Shown here: positions 1 to 10,853 of the stretch, piece by piece | Layout: each line of letters opens with the position of its first letter | Position numbering within the stretch: the stretch's first letter is position 1 | Origin: Termitomyces sp. T153 | Taxonomy: Eukaryota; Basidiomycota; Agaricomycetes; Agaricales; Lyophyllaceae | DNA length: 64,000 nt | Direction of reading: 5' to 3' | Assembly: GCA_018296165.2 (NCBI GenBank) | Contig: JACKQL020000042.1 | Span: 186,001-250,000, forward strand | Notes under the pieces: generated by a model | Told to the model about the DNA's origin: nothing | Seen by the model: only the letters and a program-made list of their open reading frames with translations | The model's database searches: none | Program-made: the position numbers and the translations under genes

Positions 1-87
1 TCGAAGCGCGGCCGCTGTTTTGTCAGGGTCCTCCTCAATCAATTAAAAGCTTTGGGCATGCCCCGGGGTTTCCCAAATTTCGTCATG

Positions 88-1214
88 TCTTCCCCCAGCG
101 TTCCAGTGGCTTCTCCCACCGATTTAGACGAGGTGGTGGTGTATGACAGTGGGGGTGAGGAGTTCGAGCGTCGGCGCCGGGGTAGCGTTAGGGACAGGAG
201 TCGTAAGTGTTGTCGACTTTTCCTTTCGGGATGGTTGACAGGGTTCCTGTAGAATCGTCCGTAGTAGTAGTGGTGGATTTTCCAGGGGTTCCGAAGCGGA
301 CCAAGTTTCGTCCCGTGATGCCAAAGGGGAAGGGGGCATCCTTGGCGATGGTTCGGGGGAAGCGTCGAGCTTCCCTGCCCTCGGGGGCGGGACCCAGCAA
401 GAGGCCGCATGGGCGTGAGTTGTCGGCGGGGCCTCCAGAGTCCTCCCTCTTTTCTCCTGTCCCGGGCGTCCCTCGGAGCGGTCGTCGAGTCCCCCTGCGC
501 CGATTCCTTTGATCACGGAGGTCTTCCTTCGCAAACAGGTGGAGGCCTTGACGACGTCATTGGCAGTACGGGAGGGTGAGCTCTGACGGGCGAGGGAGGA
601 TTGTGACGCGGCGCAGACGGAGAAGGAAGTGATGGAGCAGGAGAGGAATACTTTGGTGCGCGTGGCAACGGAGCAAGCACTAGAGGCGCGGGGTTTGCGG
701 GAGCGTCTGGCGCAGGTGGAGGGGCAGCCTGCGGGGGAAGCGGAGGGGCGGGGACAAGTTCTGGAGGGGGATGCATTGTGGGCGGAGCTGGAGGCGGCGA
801 GGCGGAGGGAGGATTGGTTGGCCAACGAGGCCGCCTCAGGTCGCGCAGGGATCCTTCGTGAGTTGTCTCCTGTTCCTCCGTTCGTTATTGACGGTTCATC
901 TTCTGAGTTTAGGCTGGGTGTGGGAGCATCGGGTCCTCTTGGACGGTGCCTCCGCAGCGTTCGCGTCGATTCAGGACGGGTTGACGCAGGGGTCTGCAGT
1001 CCAGCCTCCGGAGTTGCAGCAGGGGATGGCGCGGTTGGAGAGGTTGCTGGTGGGGCATCGGCGGCGCAATGTGGTGGCCCCGGGATCATGGTGGGAGGTG
1101 GCAGCCGACGCGGGGGAGGCATTGCCGGGGTTGGTGGAGATCTTAGCAGTGGTGCGGGCCCAGATGGAGGTCGACCTGGGGGTTGGGTTGCCGGGGGGTC
1201 TGGGGAGGGAGTGA
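88..1214 (+). pseudogene. Antisense cargo gene of element C, copy 1: coiled-coil protein, zinc-cluster exon deleted
   Basis: The frame starts at ATG 88 with a Ser/Pro-rich then acidic segment. It runs through a Lys/Arg-rich disordered stretch into a Glu/Arg-rich coiled-coil segment (about 520-840) and a conserved C-terminal segment (913-1214, tryptophans in the WVWEH and SWWEV motifs). An intron is well supported at 858-912: GTGAGT donor, TAG acceptor, 55 bp, joining the reading frame exactly. The same intron position is found in copies 2 and 3. Compared with those, about 400 bp is missing near position 325, taking the first intron and the Cys cluster with it. There is also a frame change near 480 and a TGA at 587-589 that looks like a decayed CGA codon. 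The gene runs opposite to the element's LTR promoter. Function unknown; the intact copies suggest a DNA-binding protein (inference). Confidence 0.65.
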
Positions 1215-3699
1215 GATGGGTGTGGGTCTTGTTTCTTGTCACTCTCGGACTTGCTGCCTTCCCCGCCTATTGTATATATAATAATTTTTTTTGTACGTGA
1301 ACATGTCCTTTCTTGGTCCCTGGGCGTGTGAAGTGAGATTTTAGTTTTGTATGAGGGCGAAGTAAGCGAAACACGCAGGGGTGTGAGAGGGAGTTGAATC
1401 CCTAGTGAGTCCAGAGGCGGGGGTTACGCCCGCTAGTGCCGTCTGCGCTGGCTAGTCCCGGGGTTCGTCGGGACGGGGCGGGGCATCGCAGGAGGGCTCC
1501 CGAGGTCTGGCGGGGGTGGTGGGAGTTCTCTGGTGGGGGTTCCCGGCATTTTGGGCGGTGTCATTGAGTTCGATTCTTGCAAATTCCGACTGGGGGTGTA
1601 GGGGACGTGCGCCGTATTGGTAGTGGAGGGTGGGCCTTCGGATCTTTCACGGTGCCCAACGGGTTTGGGGCTTTAGTTGTCTTAGCGGTGCAGTTGGCGG
1701 GGGGTAATGGGGGTCTCCCCATGGTCTGGCCCTTATGCTGGCACTGGTGGCGAGGGCGGCGGGGCCTTTTTCATTGGCGGGGTTGGGTGAGGCGAGGTTT
1801 GTCCTTGCAGTATAGTTGGTCCAGGTCGGGGTTGTGTTCCGGAGTGTTGCGTCTGTGGGCGGGCATGCTTCGGTTGGTGCTTTGGTGTGCTCCAGAGTGT
1901 CGATGACCGAGGGGGTAGGATGCGGGGTGATCAGTCCCAACCAGTTCCTTCGGGTCCGGGGCCGAAATTTGGGGTGCCGGATCATCTACATGATATTGCT
2001 TTCCTAACCAAAGGTAAGCCCGAGGCGGACAAAGGGGGTCTTACGTATTTCTGATACTTCCTCGAGTTCGGAGGTCCGGGGGTTGGTAGTTCCTTCATCG
2101 GGGAGGAAGTGGGTGGTCCCGGAGTCGACACAAGGGTCACTCGGTGGGGATTTGTTGGTTGTTCACGGTTGTTGGGGCGGCGGGGAGGTTGGCCGCGGGG
2201 AGGTTGGCCGCGGGGAGGCACCGGAGTAGGGTTCCCTGGGAGATGCGGTAGGGTCGAGGCTGCTCTTCATTTGTGTTCCGGAGCGGCCCGGAGATTGTTG
2301 TAAGTGTGGGGGTGGCAGTGGGGAGAGGCACTGCCCGCTTTTCTGGAGGCTCCAATGATGTGGTCCCTGTTCGGCGGACATATTCCGATGTAGGGGCGGG
2401 TTTCGGAGTGGGTGGTGATTTCTGTCGCGGGGCTACCAGGGCATCATTGTCGAGCTGGCGCCGTGAGTCTTCTTGATCAAATGTTGTGGTCGGAGCGGAG
2501 GCCCTGGAGTCGTGTCGCCAGGGTCCGGAGCTGTGTTGAAGGGTTTGGAGGGGTCTGGGTGGGACAGTTTTAGGCTGGCACGGGGTTGTTTGGGTCGTCG
2601 AGCCAGGTGGGGGGGGGTCCCTTGAGATTATCGGAGCGTGTGCCCGTTGGGTCGTCGGGTCGCTTAAACGGCCCATCGTCATTTTCTGGATGAGGGTGGG
2701 GCTTCTCCCTCCCTTATATGAACATGTCAGCCAATTTGGAGTACTTAGGGAACTACTTCGTATAGGGTCCTTTTCCCTAGAGTTAGTTCGGGGTGGCTCC
2801 TATGCTGGGGATTTCCTTCGTGGGAGGTAGCGTAGTCTGGTGGTGGAGTTTAAGCTCGGGGGTGGCATGCGGGGGGGGGTTTTGGCGTCCAGGGTCCTCA
2901 TTGTCGGGGGCTCCGGATTGTGTGGGGGAGGGTGGTGAACTAGCGGCATGGTCTGGAGTTGTCCCTTGTCGGGAGTGGGGTGCCGGGGTTCTCCTTATTA
3001 ATGTCTAGAGGCTCGGGGATGTTTTGGTCTTGTTCCGGGGTTGTCGTGGTTGGGTCGGGGGAGTCGGGGCCCCTTCATTTGTTGGGCAGAGGTGACGGCC
3101 GATCGATTGAGGTCCGGAAGCAGGTCATGGTTGGAGCCTAGCCTAGGTCTGAGGTTCTTGGTTGCTGGTGGGTTGGTGGATCCACAGGCGGGCTTCTAGG
3201 GAAGCACGTTCTCAGTGGTCTCTTCGTGGCTGGCGATCCTTGTGCAGTGGGTGACTGTTCCGTGGCGGGTTGGCGTTATTGTTGGTCGGAGGGTTGGCGT
3301 GGTGCCGGAGACATTGTTGCTCATTTGATCGGAGGGTCGCCAGGCTTTAGGATGTTATTCTTTGGGTGATGTCGGGGTCAATTTTGTGCGAGAGAGCGGA
3401 GTTGGCGGAGAGTGTAGGAGTGGGGTGGAAGATGATTTGACGGTTTGCGCGAGGGGTTGGGAGTTGGGTGTGAGTTGGGGAGGGTGTCCATGGGGGGAGC
3501 CGTTGTATGAAGGTAACCGGAGCGGAGGGGACGTTTGGTGTCGGATCCGCGACTCAATGTGCCTCGGCAAATTGGGCAGGGCCGTATGAATCATAAGGGT
3601 TCCCCGGCACGGGTAGACCATAGACATTGGAGTTATTTGATCGTGTGTGCGGGGATAATGCGGGCATCACAGACGGGGTAAGGTAGAGTCTTGATATTA
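1215..3699. other. Internal region of element C without recognisable gene
   Basis: The + strand is G-rich; the complement encodes only Pro/Ser/Thr-rich low-complexity stretches that do not keep a common frame between this copy and 27765-31235. An A+T-rich patch (about 1270-1295) just after the antisense gene may serve as its 3' end. A short direct repeat (about 15 bp unit, GGAGGTTGGCCGCGG-like) lies at about 2185-2217. The two copies align throughout, so this is real element sequence, but I see no coding gene. Confidence 0.5.
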
Positions 3700-4844
3700 T
3701 GTCAGGTTCCGCTGACCCCGGGGGCTCAGCTGCACTGGGCGAGTCCTTACTAGGCGGGTGTGATTCCCCTGCATTGGTAACCAAACACTCGAAGACGTTC
3801 CGGGTCCGGGTGGGTTGCGCGGGTAGTTGGGGAGATGTGATCCAGACAGGTCCAGGAAGGTCTGGAGAAGTCAGATTGTGGGGAAACGAGACGGTCTTGG
3901 CGGGGTTCAGGCAGAAGGCCATACGGGAGATTTGCGGAAGCAAGGGAGTAGGTGGCTGTGTGATCAATGGGGATGGAGCCGAGGTTTGATGGGAGATCAT
4001 TTGGAGCTGATGGAGTCCGGGACCGAGCAAAGAGTGAGGTTCGGACCTGGTAAAGGAGTGTCGGGGTTCGTAATCGTAATCGCGGAGTTCGTGAGGTCGT
4101 TAGGGATGATGAAGACTTGGGCACAATGGTCTGACGGAGTCACCGAGACAGCGTCGGACGAGACGATATGGAACAGGAGTAGATTCGAGTGGAGATACAA
4201 AACGATAACGAGGATGATAACAAAATGGAGACAAGACAAGACCGGGAGACTGAGATAAGACCAGGAGACTGAGATAAGACCGGGAGACTGAGAGTAAGGA
4301 GAATGGGACACGAAACACGAAAAGGAAACAATCAGACCATAGGTAATGTTAAGCAATATCAAGACTAGAGTACGAAGAGCTACTTGATGACTTATATACT
4401 GACTACCGGAGGACTTCGGGGTACGTCGGCTGTGGCGGCGGGGCTTGGCGGGGCTTGACGGAGTGGGCGGGTGTCAGTTGTGATTGCAGGTCGTGCCGCG
4501 CTGATACGTTGATGGGATCATTGGAGAATGCGGGTTGCCCCGAGGTTGTCGTGATACTCCGGAATAGGTCGGAGGAAACAGGGTGTCGAGTTAATGATGG
4601 GTGGCAAAGATCGGGAATCGCGGGGGTGGTTCTCGGGGTTTGGGAAGCCCAGGGTAAGTGTCAGTGGCTGCGGGGCAGGCACCGAAGTTGGCCAGGGGGC
4701 CGTCGGAGTTAGCTGGGGGGGCGTCGGAGTTAGCCGAAGTAGGCACGGGGCATGGGCGGAAGTTCAGCGGAGCGTTGGGGGTCCTTTTGGGGGTTCGGGG
4801 TTTTGATGGACGATGTGCGGGGTTTCGGGGAACGGGTCGTGACA
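3700..4844 (-). repeat. LTR of element C, copy 1 (1145 bp)
   Basis: Begins TGTCAGGTTCC and ends CGTGACA, i.e. TG...CA with inverted ends. The sequence is repeated at 9540-10661, 24732-25946 and 31236-32374, and inverted at 6503-7500. A TATATAAG box on the minus strand (4391-4398) gives the promoter direction. Copy 2 sequence begins immediately at 4845, in the middle of its gene. Confidence 0.85.
4237..4293. repeat. 19 bp tandem repeat inside element C LTR
   Basis: Three consecutive near-identical units of the type ACCGGGAGACTGAGATAAG start at 4241, 4260 and 4279, an exact period of 19 bp. A shorter version of the array is present in the other LTR copies (for example around 10045-10095), so it is part of the LTR. 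Confidence 0.75.
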
Positions 4845-6289
4845 GGATGGACCCCAGCGCTGCCAACGCTCCGTCGAGAAGGATGCAATGCTCCCTGGCC
4901 CAGTCTGTGGAACCTGAATCAGCACTTAGGAGACGAAAGCGGGGAAACCACTCACAAAGCACTCCTCGCCGGCCCGAGGCCGCCTTGTTGGCAAGCCATT
5001 CCTCCCGCTGCCACGCCCTCTCCGCTGCCACCCAGACTTCCCCAGCGCTGGAACCCTGCTGGGTCTCCCGCACTCCTGAGCCTCCTGCCTGCTGCATCGC
5101 CACCTCCGCCGCCTCCACCCGTGCCTGCAAGTGCACCATCCGCACCTCCAACTCCTGCAGACGAGACAATCGCTCCGTGGCAGTCCCAATGGCGACGTCC
5201 TTGTCTTTCCACGCCAAGTCCCGTTCCCTCTGAACCCCATCCAACTCCCGTCAAGCCCCATCCCTCTCCTCCCGTACCCCCTGAATCTCCTCCTCGCATG
5301 TGACCAACAACCATTCCAAGCCCTCTACCTGACGCCGCAGATAGGCCTCCGCAACCGACCACGACCTATCCGTGGACTGCTCAACGGGGGCTCCAGATGT
5401 AGGGGAGTACACCGCGGAACCAGGGGGGCCCCCCATTACCTGCTCGCCCCGCGCCTGCTTACTGGGACCCGCCTCAGGTGAAGGGGACGCTCTCTGTTTC
5501 CCTTTCTCCTGCGTGGAAGGGGCCCCCTCCCTCCGCCCACCCTGCGGGGGGCCCACCTTCATGACAGGCGCGCTAACCCGTTCCCCTTCCCCAGCCCCGG
5601 AGCCCCTCCCCGACACCCTGCCCTTCCGCCCTTTCTCCAGCTGCGCTGCGACCCAACCTCAATCCCACCCTTGCTCCACTGCAATGCAGACGGCCCGCCA
5701 ACTCAGGGTGACGGAGCACTTCTTGTGCCGCAAACGGCACGGAAGGCACACCAACGTGTCCTGCCATACCCCCGATGCAGGTTCCTCAAACTCACACTGC
5801 TCTCCTCGTTGGGTACAAGATGCACACTGCAGGGGCATGTTGGTCCAGGAAACATGAAGCTAAGTAGCCACTCACTGGGGCCGCCGCCTGACACCACTCA
5901 AGAGTGGGGGGACCCCTCGCCCAACCCACCACCTCAGCAAACTGCTCCGGCGTCACCTCCGCCTGTACCACCCTCGAACCCTCTGGGACAAGCCGGACCA
6001 CCCCCAGGCAAATGCCAGACTTGGAGCACGTAGAAGGGGCCACGCCCACTGGTGGCTGTGTCACATCCATGCCAGATGGTGGCCCTGAGGGACCAGCCAC
6101 GGCCGCGGACAACTCTGCAAAGGGACAATCAGTGTTCTGGGGTACATGAGACGGACCGCACTCACGACTATGGTACATTGCCTCGACCCAATGGCGATCT
6201 TGGCAACCCTCTGACTCTTCAGAGGACGACGGCTGGGAAGGCGGGGATGGCGACCTAGATGCTGTGGGAGAATAAGCTGAAGAAGACAT
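4845..6289 (-). pseudogene. Antisense cargo gene of element C, copy 2: Zn2Cys6-like + coiled-coil protein (best preserved copy)
   Basis: Starts at ATG 6289 (MSSSAYSP). Exon 1 is 6289-5876; intron 5875-5827 is 49 bp with a GTGAGT donor and TGCAG acceptor. Exon 2 is 5826-4956; a second intron, 4955-4905 (51 bp, open in frame), precedes exon 3. Exon 2 opens with six cysteines spaced C-x2-C-x6-C-x15-C-x2-C-x6-C (residues 139, 142, 149, 165, 168, 175), the layout of a fungal binuclear zinc cluster with a rather long central linker. Then follow a basic disordered region, a heptad-like Glu/Arg-rich coiled coil (about 5360-4970) and a conserved C-terminal segment cut off at 4845. The whole exon 2 stays in one frame except for two TGA codons (5661-5659 and 5253-5251), both plausible CGA decay products. 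The gene is opposite to the LTR promoter and begins about 200 bp inside the PPT. DNA binding is inferred from the cysteine pattern only. Confidence 0.7.
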
Positions 6290-6490
6290 TGCAACAAGCT
6301 GGCAGACTCCCGGGTGCGTCCACCCCTTTTAATAACTTAGGAAGGGGCCCCTGATGAACGGCGGCTGCACCTCGACTTCCTTCCCCACGCCGCCGCCGCT
6401 TGCTGCGGTTTGATCAATATTGATCAACTTCAATTCCCACGCCCTACTGATCCCCGACTCGCTCCCCACATCTCAAGGGTCTCGACGCTG

Positions 6491-6502
6491 AAGGGGGGGT
6501 GA
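6491..6502 (+). other. Polypurine tract of element C, copy 2
   Basis: AAGGGGGGGTGA lies directly against the LTR start TGTCATGACC. Its position and strand mark plus-strand DNA priming and so give the sense direction of the element, opposite to the cargo gene. The same tract occurs in minus orientation at about 25947-25962. Confidence 0.75.
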
Positions 6503-7500
6503 TGTCATGACCCGCTTCCTAGCTCCCTAGACACTGCTCCCAACCCCTCCCGATTTCCCGTCTAACTCCCCTGAACCCCGCCCACACTTTCGTGCCCACA
6601 CTGGATAACTCCGATGCTTCTCCAGCAAACCCCAACAGCAACTCCCTCTCCGTAGCCATCAACACCCCCCTGAAACCTTCCCCCACCATTCCTGGCCACG
6701 TCATACGTCCCTGACCCCCTACTCTAGTTTACCCAACCCATCCCGGAGTGTCACGACATCCCCGGAGTGGCTGCGCCCCCAACTGATCCCATCAGAATAC
6801 CGCTGCGGCCTGACCTTGGATTGTACCCGACACCCGTCGACTCCACACAGCTCCGTCAACCCCCACCACCATATCCGCCGCCCTCGGAGGTACCCAGTAG
6901 TCGGTATATAAGTCGTAGAATAACTCCTTGAACTTTAGTCTTGATATTACATTTACCGGTTTCCTATGTTTTGTCTCTTGTCTTGTCTCTATTTCTGTTT
7001 TTAAGTTTCGAATCTATCTTTTTCTCAGTCTCATCTCGTCTCCGTCTCGTCTTGACTGTACATATTTCCTTTGTTCCTCTAAAGTTCCCTTGCTCCCGAC
7101 GTCAGTACAAACTCTGCGCACGCGCCACGACCCGAACATTCTTATGACAACTCCAAACCTCGCTACCTGCTCGGCCCCGGAACCCATCAAGCCCTGGTAA
7201 TCCCCTATCCAGCTCCGACCCCGCCCCCATCACCTGAGAAGCCTCCGCCTACCCCGCAATCTATTTGTGCGCCCACTAACTAGCCCTGACACCCGCCCTG
7301 GGTCAACGACCAGTACCTTTGGTCTGAGACTCCTCCGGACCATTCAGGACTTACTTGGGCCGCTCTCCCTAGGGACCCCCTCGCAAGCTTTCCCCACCTC
7401 CGCTCCAACTCTGGACGCCTGGTTATAAGCACAGGACATCGCGTCTGCCTAGTAAGGACTCGCCAGTGTACTGAGCCCCCGTCGTCAGTGGAACCTGACA
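6503..7500 (+). repeat. 3' LTR of element C, copy 2 (998 bp)
   Basis: Starts TGTCATGACC after the polypurine tract and ends GGAACCTGACA. It is the reverse complement, with divergence, of the LTR at 3700-4844. Confidence 0.8.
6905..6912 (+). promoter_or_regulatory. TATA-like box in element C LTR
   Basis: TATATAAG, kept at the equivalent place in the other LTRs (minus strand 4391-4398 and 31928-31935). It reads in the same direction as the polypurine tract, supporting the orientation assigned to the element. Confidence 0.5.
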
Positions 7501-9061
7501 ATCCTGTCCTGAAGAGTATGATTTGGTCATATAAGACCTCTACACCACAAGCCACAAGGAAAGTGTGAGGGAAACCTATGAAATCAATGACAAAATCCAG
7601 ATCCAAAGAAGCAGAGCAAATGTATAGGTTTCACAAAATCAAACTCAGGCTCAAAGTCATCTTTCCCAGAAATGCTTTGTTAGTACAGTTGATCCCACTT
7701 GTGCTATAATCAATGTAGTCTGAAGTGAGAACAGGTCACTTCATCCCTGTTGGGCTATCATGGGACACACCAAGGTCACTCCAGAGCAAAAGAAGGATCA
7801 TACCCCCCATCAGAAAAAAGGTGCTTAAAATATATCACAATACATGGCATGGGATACATTGGTTGAGACAAACATGATGGTAATAGTTTAGACAGAATTA
7901 TAATTTGAATACTGGAAATTTCGATCATTTTTATATAATTTCAGGATGGCTTTACTTTGGTTACTCAAAGCCTAGTCTGTCAGGGGACTGCTCATATCTT
8001 CCCCTCTTATTGTTTCCTTTATTCAGGGCTTGCCTTTCATCTTCATCCTCCCATCTTCTGGTGACAAGTACTTTCAACCAAGGGCTATCTTCTGATTATA
8101 TTTGTTTGTGGTCATGTGCCATGAGTCTGGAGATTGTGGCCATTTATGATGGATTTCTATTTTGGGTTCAATCTCCGGACTTTTCACCTTTGGGTTAGGG
8201 TTAGAAGTTTTCCTGAAGCATCACACCTGGCCAGGGAGATTCTTAGACTTGTTCTCTTTGGATCTCCCTCTGCCAGGTGAGTAGTTATGTCCATAGACCC
8301 TTTACAGTATTGAATAGACTTTGGATCTCCCTCTGCCAGTTGTGTGACTTAGCCATAGCCTCCAGTGGTTGCCCTTACATAGTCTAACTTTGGCAATTGA
8401 TGTTTGACCAGATAAATATCACATTACTTCAACTAGATAATGCAAAACCACATGAATATAATTGTGTAATCCTACAATTGCTGCATTCCATTTATGGTAC
8501 TGTTTGCCCCTATTTTGGAGCTGCCATTTTATTTCCACCATTTATACCTGTGGTTGGGCTTCAATCATTTTTCCTTTCCTTTTGCCTTACATTCTCCTTA
8601 GTATATATGTGTATCTCTACTTGCTTGGAACATAGCAAGGTCCTGTTTCTGCTGCCACACAATCAGTGGGGACTAACATCCTTTCACTTTGTTTGGAACA
8701 GCTACCTCTGCTATTGTTTAGAACTTGATCATTGCATTTCAGTTGACCTTGACCAACACTGACAACAACACTGCTTAGTCTGTTCTGTCCTGTGTGCATT
8801 AGCTACTGTCTCCAGAGGCTTTTAAGCCCAAAAACAGCTGCATATACTGAGTAAACCAGACATGGGAACTGTCATGTTGGCAATCCAGCAAACTGCCATG
8901 CACTTCTTCCACACCAGATCCCTTAACAAAACATAGTCATGCTTGTACTTGGCACCTATGTTCCTCTCTGTCATTGCCACTATGGACTACCATGGATTCA
9001 CACCACCACCTATTATACCTGCACTGGATATTCCTGCATCTTCTGCTCCTGCACCACACAC
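7501..9061. other. Degenerate CpG-poor sequence, no gene seen
   Basis: A+T-richer sequence with frequent stops in all frames. The only part I can place is the LTR fragment at 8212-8379. CpG content falls sharply after the end of element C at 7500. Confidence 0.4.
8212..8379 (+). repeat. Fragment (3' part) of an LTR of the 'X' subfamily
   Basis: Matches the right part of the solo LTR that ends at 32650: the same GAAGC-CATCACACCTGGCC start, two TTTGGAT-TCCCT-TGCCAG repeats and the same terminal GGTTGCCCTTACA. The left part is not recognisable. Confidence 0.6.
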
Positions 9062-9539
9062 TGATGTGCTCCTATGCCACCTAGCTGCTGTGTGGGGAAA
9101 CAAAAGAAACCTAAACACTGGCAACCAGATAGGGTAGCTGGCAATAGGAAACAATGAGGGTGAGTTGGTAAATGTCCCAGAGAACTAAAGCACTAAAAAA
9201 GGGTCAGGGATGGAATGAAAGTGCAAGTGGGAGTACCTGTGATTGGCACCCACACTAAATCAAGTATGAGGTCACTGGGGCTTGTTGTTAAGCCATTAAC
9301 AATGATGAGAGAGGGCAGAAAAGAAATCTGAAGCTGGGAAGCTGAGAGCTACTGAATTTACCACTTTGAAGTGTTTGGCTGGGTTATTTCTTACCAACAC
9401 CTATGTTTATTGTTATTGAAGTATTACTAATATGTCTGCAGCAGTGGTTGCTGACTAACTTTGATTGAAAATTGGTGTTTCCTGTATATAATGAGTCATG
9501 TATTTCAATATTCTTTCAACATCATTTTCTGTCAGGTTC
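9062..9539 (-). repeat. Partial LTR of the gypsy B-like family, interrupted by a solo LTR
   Basis: Begins TGATGTGCTCCTATG and follows the reverse complement of the gypsy B LTR 3' end (48060-48180), including the AGATAG-GTAGCTGGCA segment. It is cut at 9539 by the element C solo LTR. Confidence 0.55.
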
Positions 9540-10661
9540 TGCTGACCATGGGGGCTCAGCTACACTGGGTGAGTCCTTACTAGGCAGACACAATGTCCTG
9601 CACTGATAACTCAGCATTTGGAGAAGGTCTAGACATTGAGGACTTGTGAGGATAAGTGATGGGGAATGATCCAAACAAGTCCCAGGTGGTCCAGAGAAGT
9701 CTAGGACAGGTTGCAGGGAAGGAGACTTGCTGGGGTGCCAGGTACAAGTCCAGAAGCAAGTATTGAAGATGTGGGGTAAGCAGAGGCTACATGAGTGATG
9801 GGAGCAGGGCTGGAGCTTGATGGGTTTCGGGGCCAAGTGAATAGTGAGGTCTGGAGTTGGTTTAAAGATGTTTGAAGTTTGTAATTGTAAGCATGGAGTT
9901 TGTAAAGGCATTAAGGTTGAGAGGACTTGAACACAATAATGGAAACAGAGTCAAACAAGACAAGACAGAGTTGAGACAAGATTGAGATGAGAACAAAAAT
10001 AAATTCAAGTGGAGATACAAAACAATAACAATAACAATAACAGGACTGGAGATGAGACAAGACTGGGAGACTGAGATAAGACTAGGAGACTGAGGAAAAG
10101 GGAAATGTAACATGGAACACAAAACATGAAAAGAGAAACAATCAGAAACACATCAGGTAAGGCAATATCAAGACTAGAGTATGAGGTGCTACTCTATGAC
10201 TTATATACTGACTACTGGAGAGCTCTGGGGGACAGCAGGTGTGGTGGTGGGGCTTGTCAGAGCCATGCAGAGTCAATGAGTGTTGGTTGTGATCAGGGGA
10301 CAGGCCATGGTGATATTCTGATGGGATCAGTTGAGGATGTGGGCTGTCCCAGGGTCATTGTGATGCTCCAGAGTAGATTGGGTGAACCAGGCTGATGGAC
10401 TGGTGACATACAGTGGGGTCAGGAATGGTGAGGGAGGGTTCCAGGGGCTCAGGAGAGTCAGGGGAAGTGTCAACGGCTGCAGGAAAGGCATTGGTGTTAG
10501 CCAGGGGGCCATTGGAGTTTGCTGGGAAAGTATCAGAGTTATCCAGAGTGGGTGCAGAGGGTGGACAAGGGTTGGAGGAGTTCAATGGGGTGTCAGGGGG
10601 AGCTCTGGGGAAGCAAGCAGGTTAGGAACAAGATTAGGAGTCCAGGGAGTGGGTTGTGACA
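9540..10661 (-). repeat. Solo LTR of element C with perfect 5 bp TSD
   Basis: TGTCAGGTTCTGC...GGTTGTGACA, 1122 bp, the same orientation as copies 1 and 3. It is flanked directly by TTTTC on both sides (9535-9539 and 10662-10666). No internal sequence is present, so the internal region was lost by LTR-LTR recombination. It is CpG-poor compared with the LTR at 3700. Confidence 0.85.
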
Positions 10662-10853
10662 TTTTCTCCCCTTGTTGCAATGAGTATGATGCCATTATCT
10701 CATCTCCAAATAGGAAGCCCTAGATTGGGTTTGCATTCTTGGTACTCCAATGTCATTTGAAAAACACTTGATATCAGTAAATATTTTGAGAATATGCCTA
10801 TCAAAGTATTGGGTAGCCTAGATATCATTAAGATGAGTTTTGCTTGTTGTTTG

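Larger units (their letters stand above)
1..4844 (-). mobile_element. Non-autonomous LTR retroelement 'element C', copy 1 (left end outside window)
   Basis: Internal region 1-3699 followed by one LTR (3700-4844). The same order of sequence recurs at 25947-32374, where the element is complete with both LTRs and a TSD, so the left LTR here should lie just outside the window. Orientation is minus: the LTR TATA-like box (TATATAAG) reads on the minus strand at 4391-4398, and in copies 2 and 3 a G-rich polypurine tract abuts the other LTR on the same strand as that promoter. I saw no reverse transcriptase, integrase or protease motif. What it does carry is a gene in the opposite direction (88-1214). 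It is still CpG-rich, unlike the elements from 7.5 to 36 kb, so it is probably a more recent insertion. The general class would be a large retrotransposon derivative (LARD). Confidence 0.75.
4845..7500 (+). mobile_element. Element C, copy 2, opposite orientation, truncated at 4845
   Basis: Internal region 4845-6502 plus a 3' LTR at 6503-7500, inverted relative to copy 1. The internal part ends abruptly at 4845 inside the third exon of its antisense gene, exactly where the LTR of copy 1 ends. The simplest reading is that copy 1 jumped into copy 2, leaving the rest of copy 2 to the left of the window. The two copies differ substantially in the antisense gene's N-terminus, so they are different subfamilies and not a recent inverted duplication. 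Confidence 0.7.

Noticed and set aside
124..1242. 372-codon minus-strand open frame over copy 1 of the antisense gene
   Set aside because: Composition shadow: Pro/Ala/Ser-rich, not kept in copies 2 and 3, while the plus-strand gene shares intron position and motifs.
1390..1580. tRNA-like B-box sequences (GTTCGATTC-type near 1568; GAGTTGAATCCC near 1393)
   Set aside because: No cloverleaf could be folded and no convincing A box at the right distance was found; the matching positions in copy 3 (about 27935 and 28105) are not conserved as a tRNA.
4237..4293. CRISPR-like array
   Set aside because: The 19 bp units are directly adjacent without unique spacers and lie in an LTR of a eukaryotic retroelement.
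4845..7500. Hairpin-type inverted duplication of copy 1
   Set aside because: The inverted copy differs strongly in the gene's N-terminus and LTR, so it is a different subfamily and not a recent fold-back copy.
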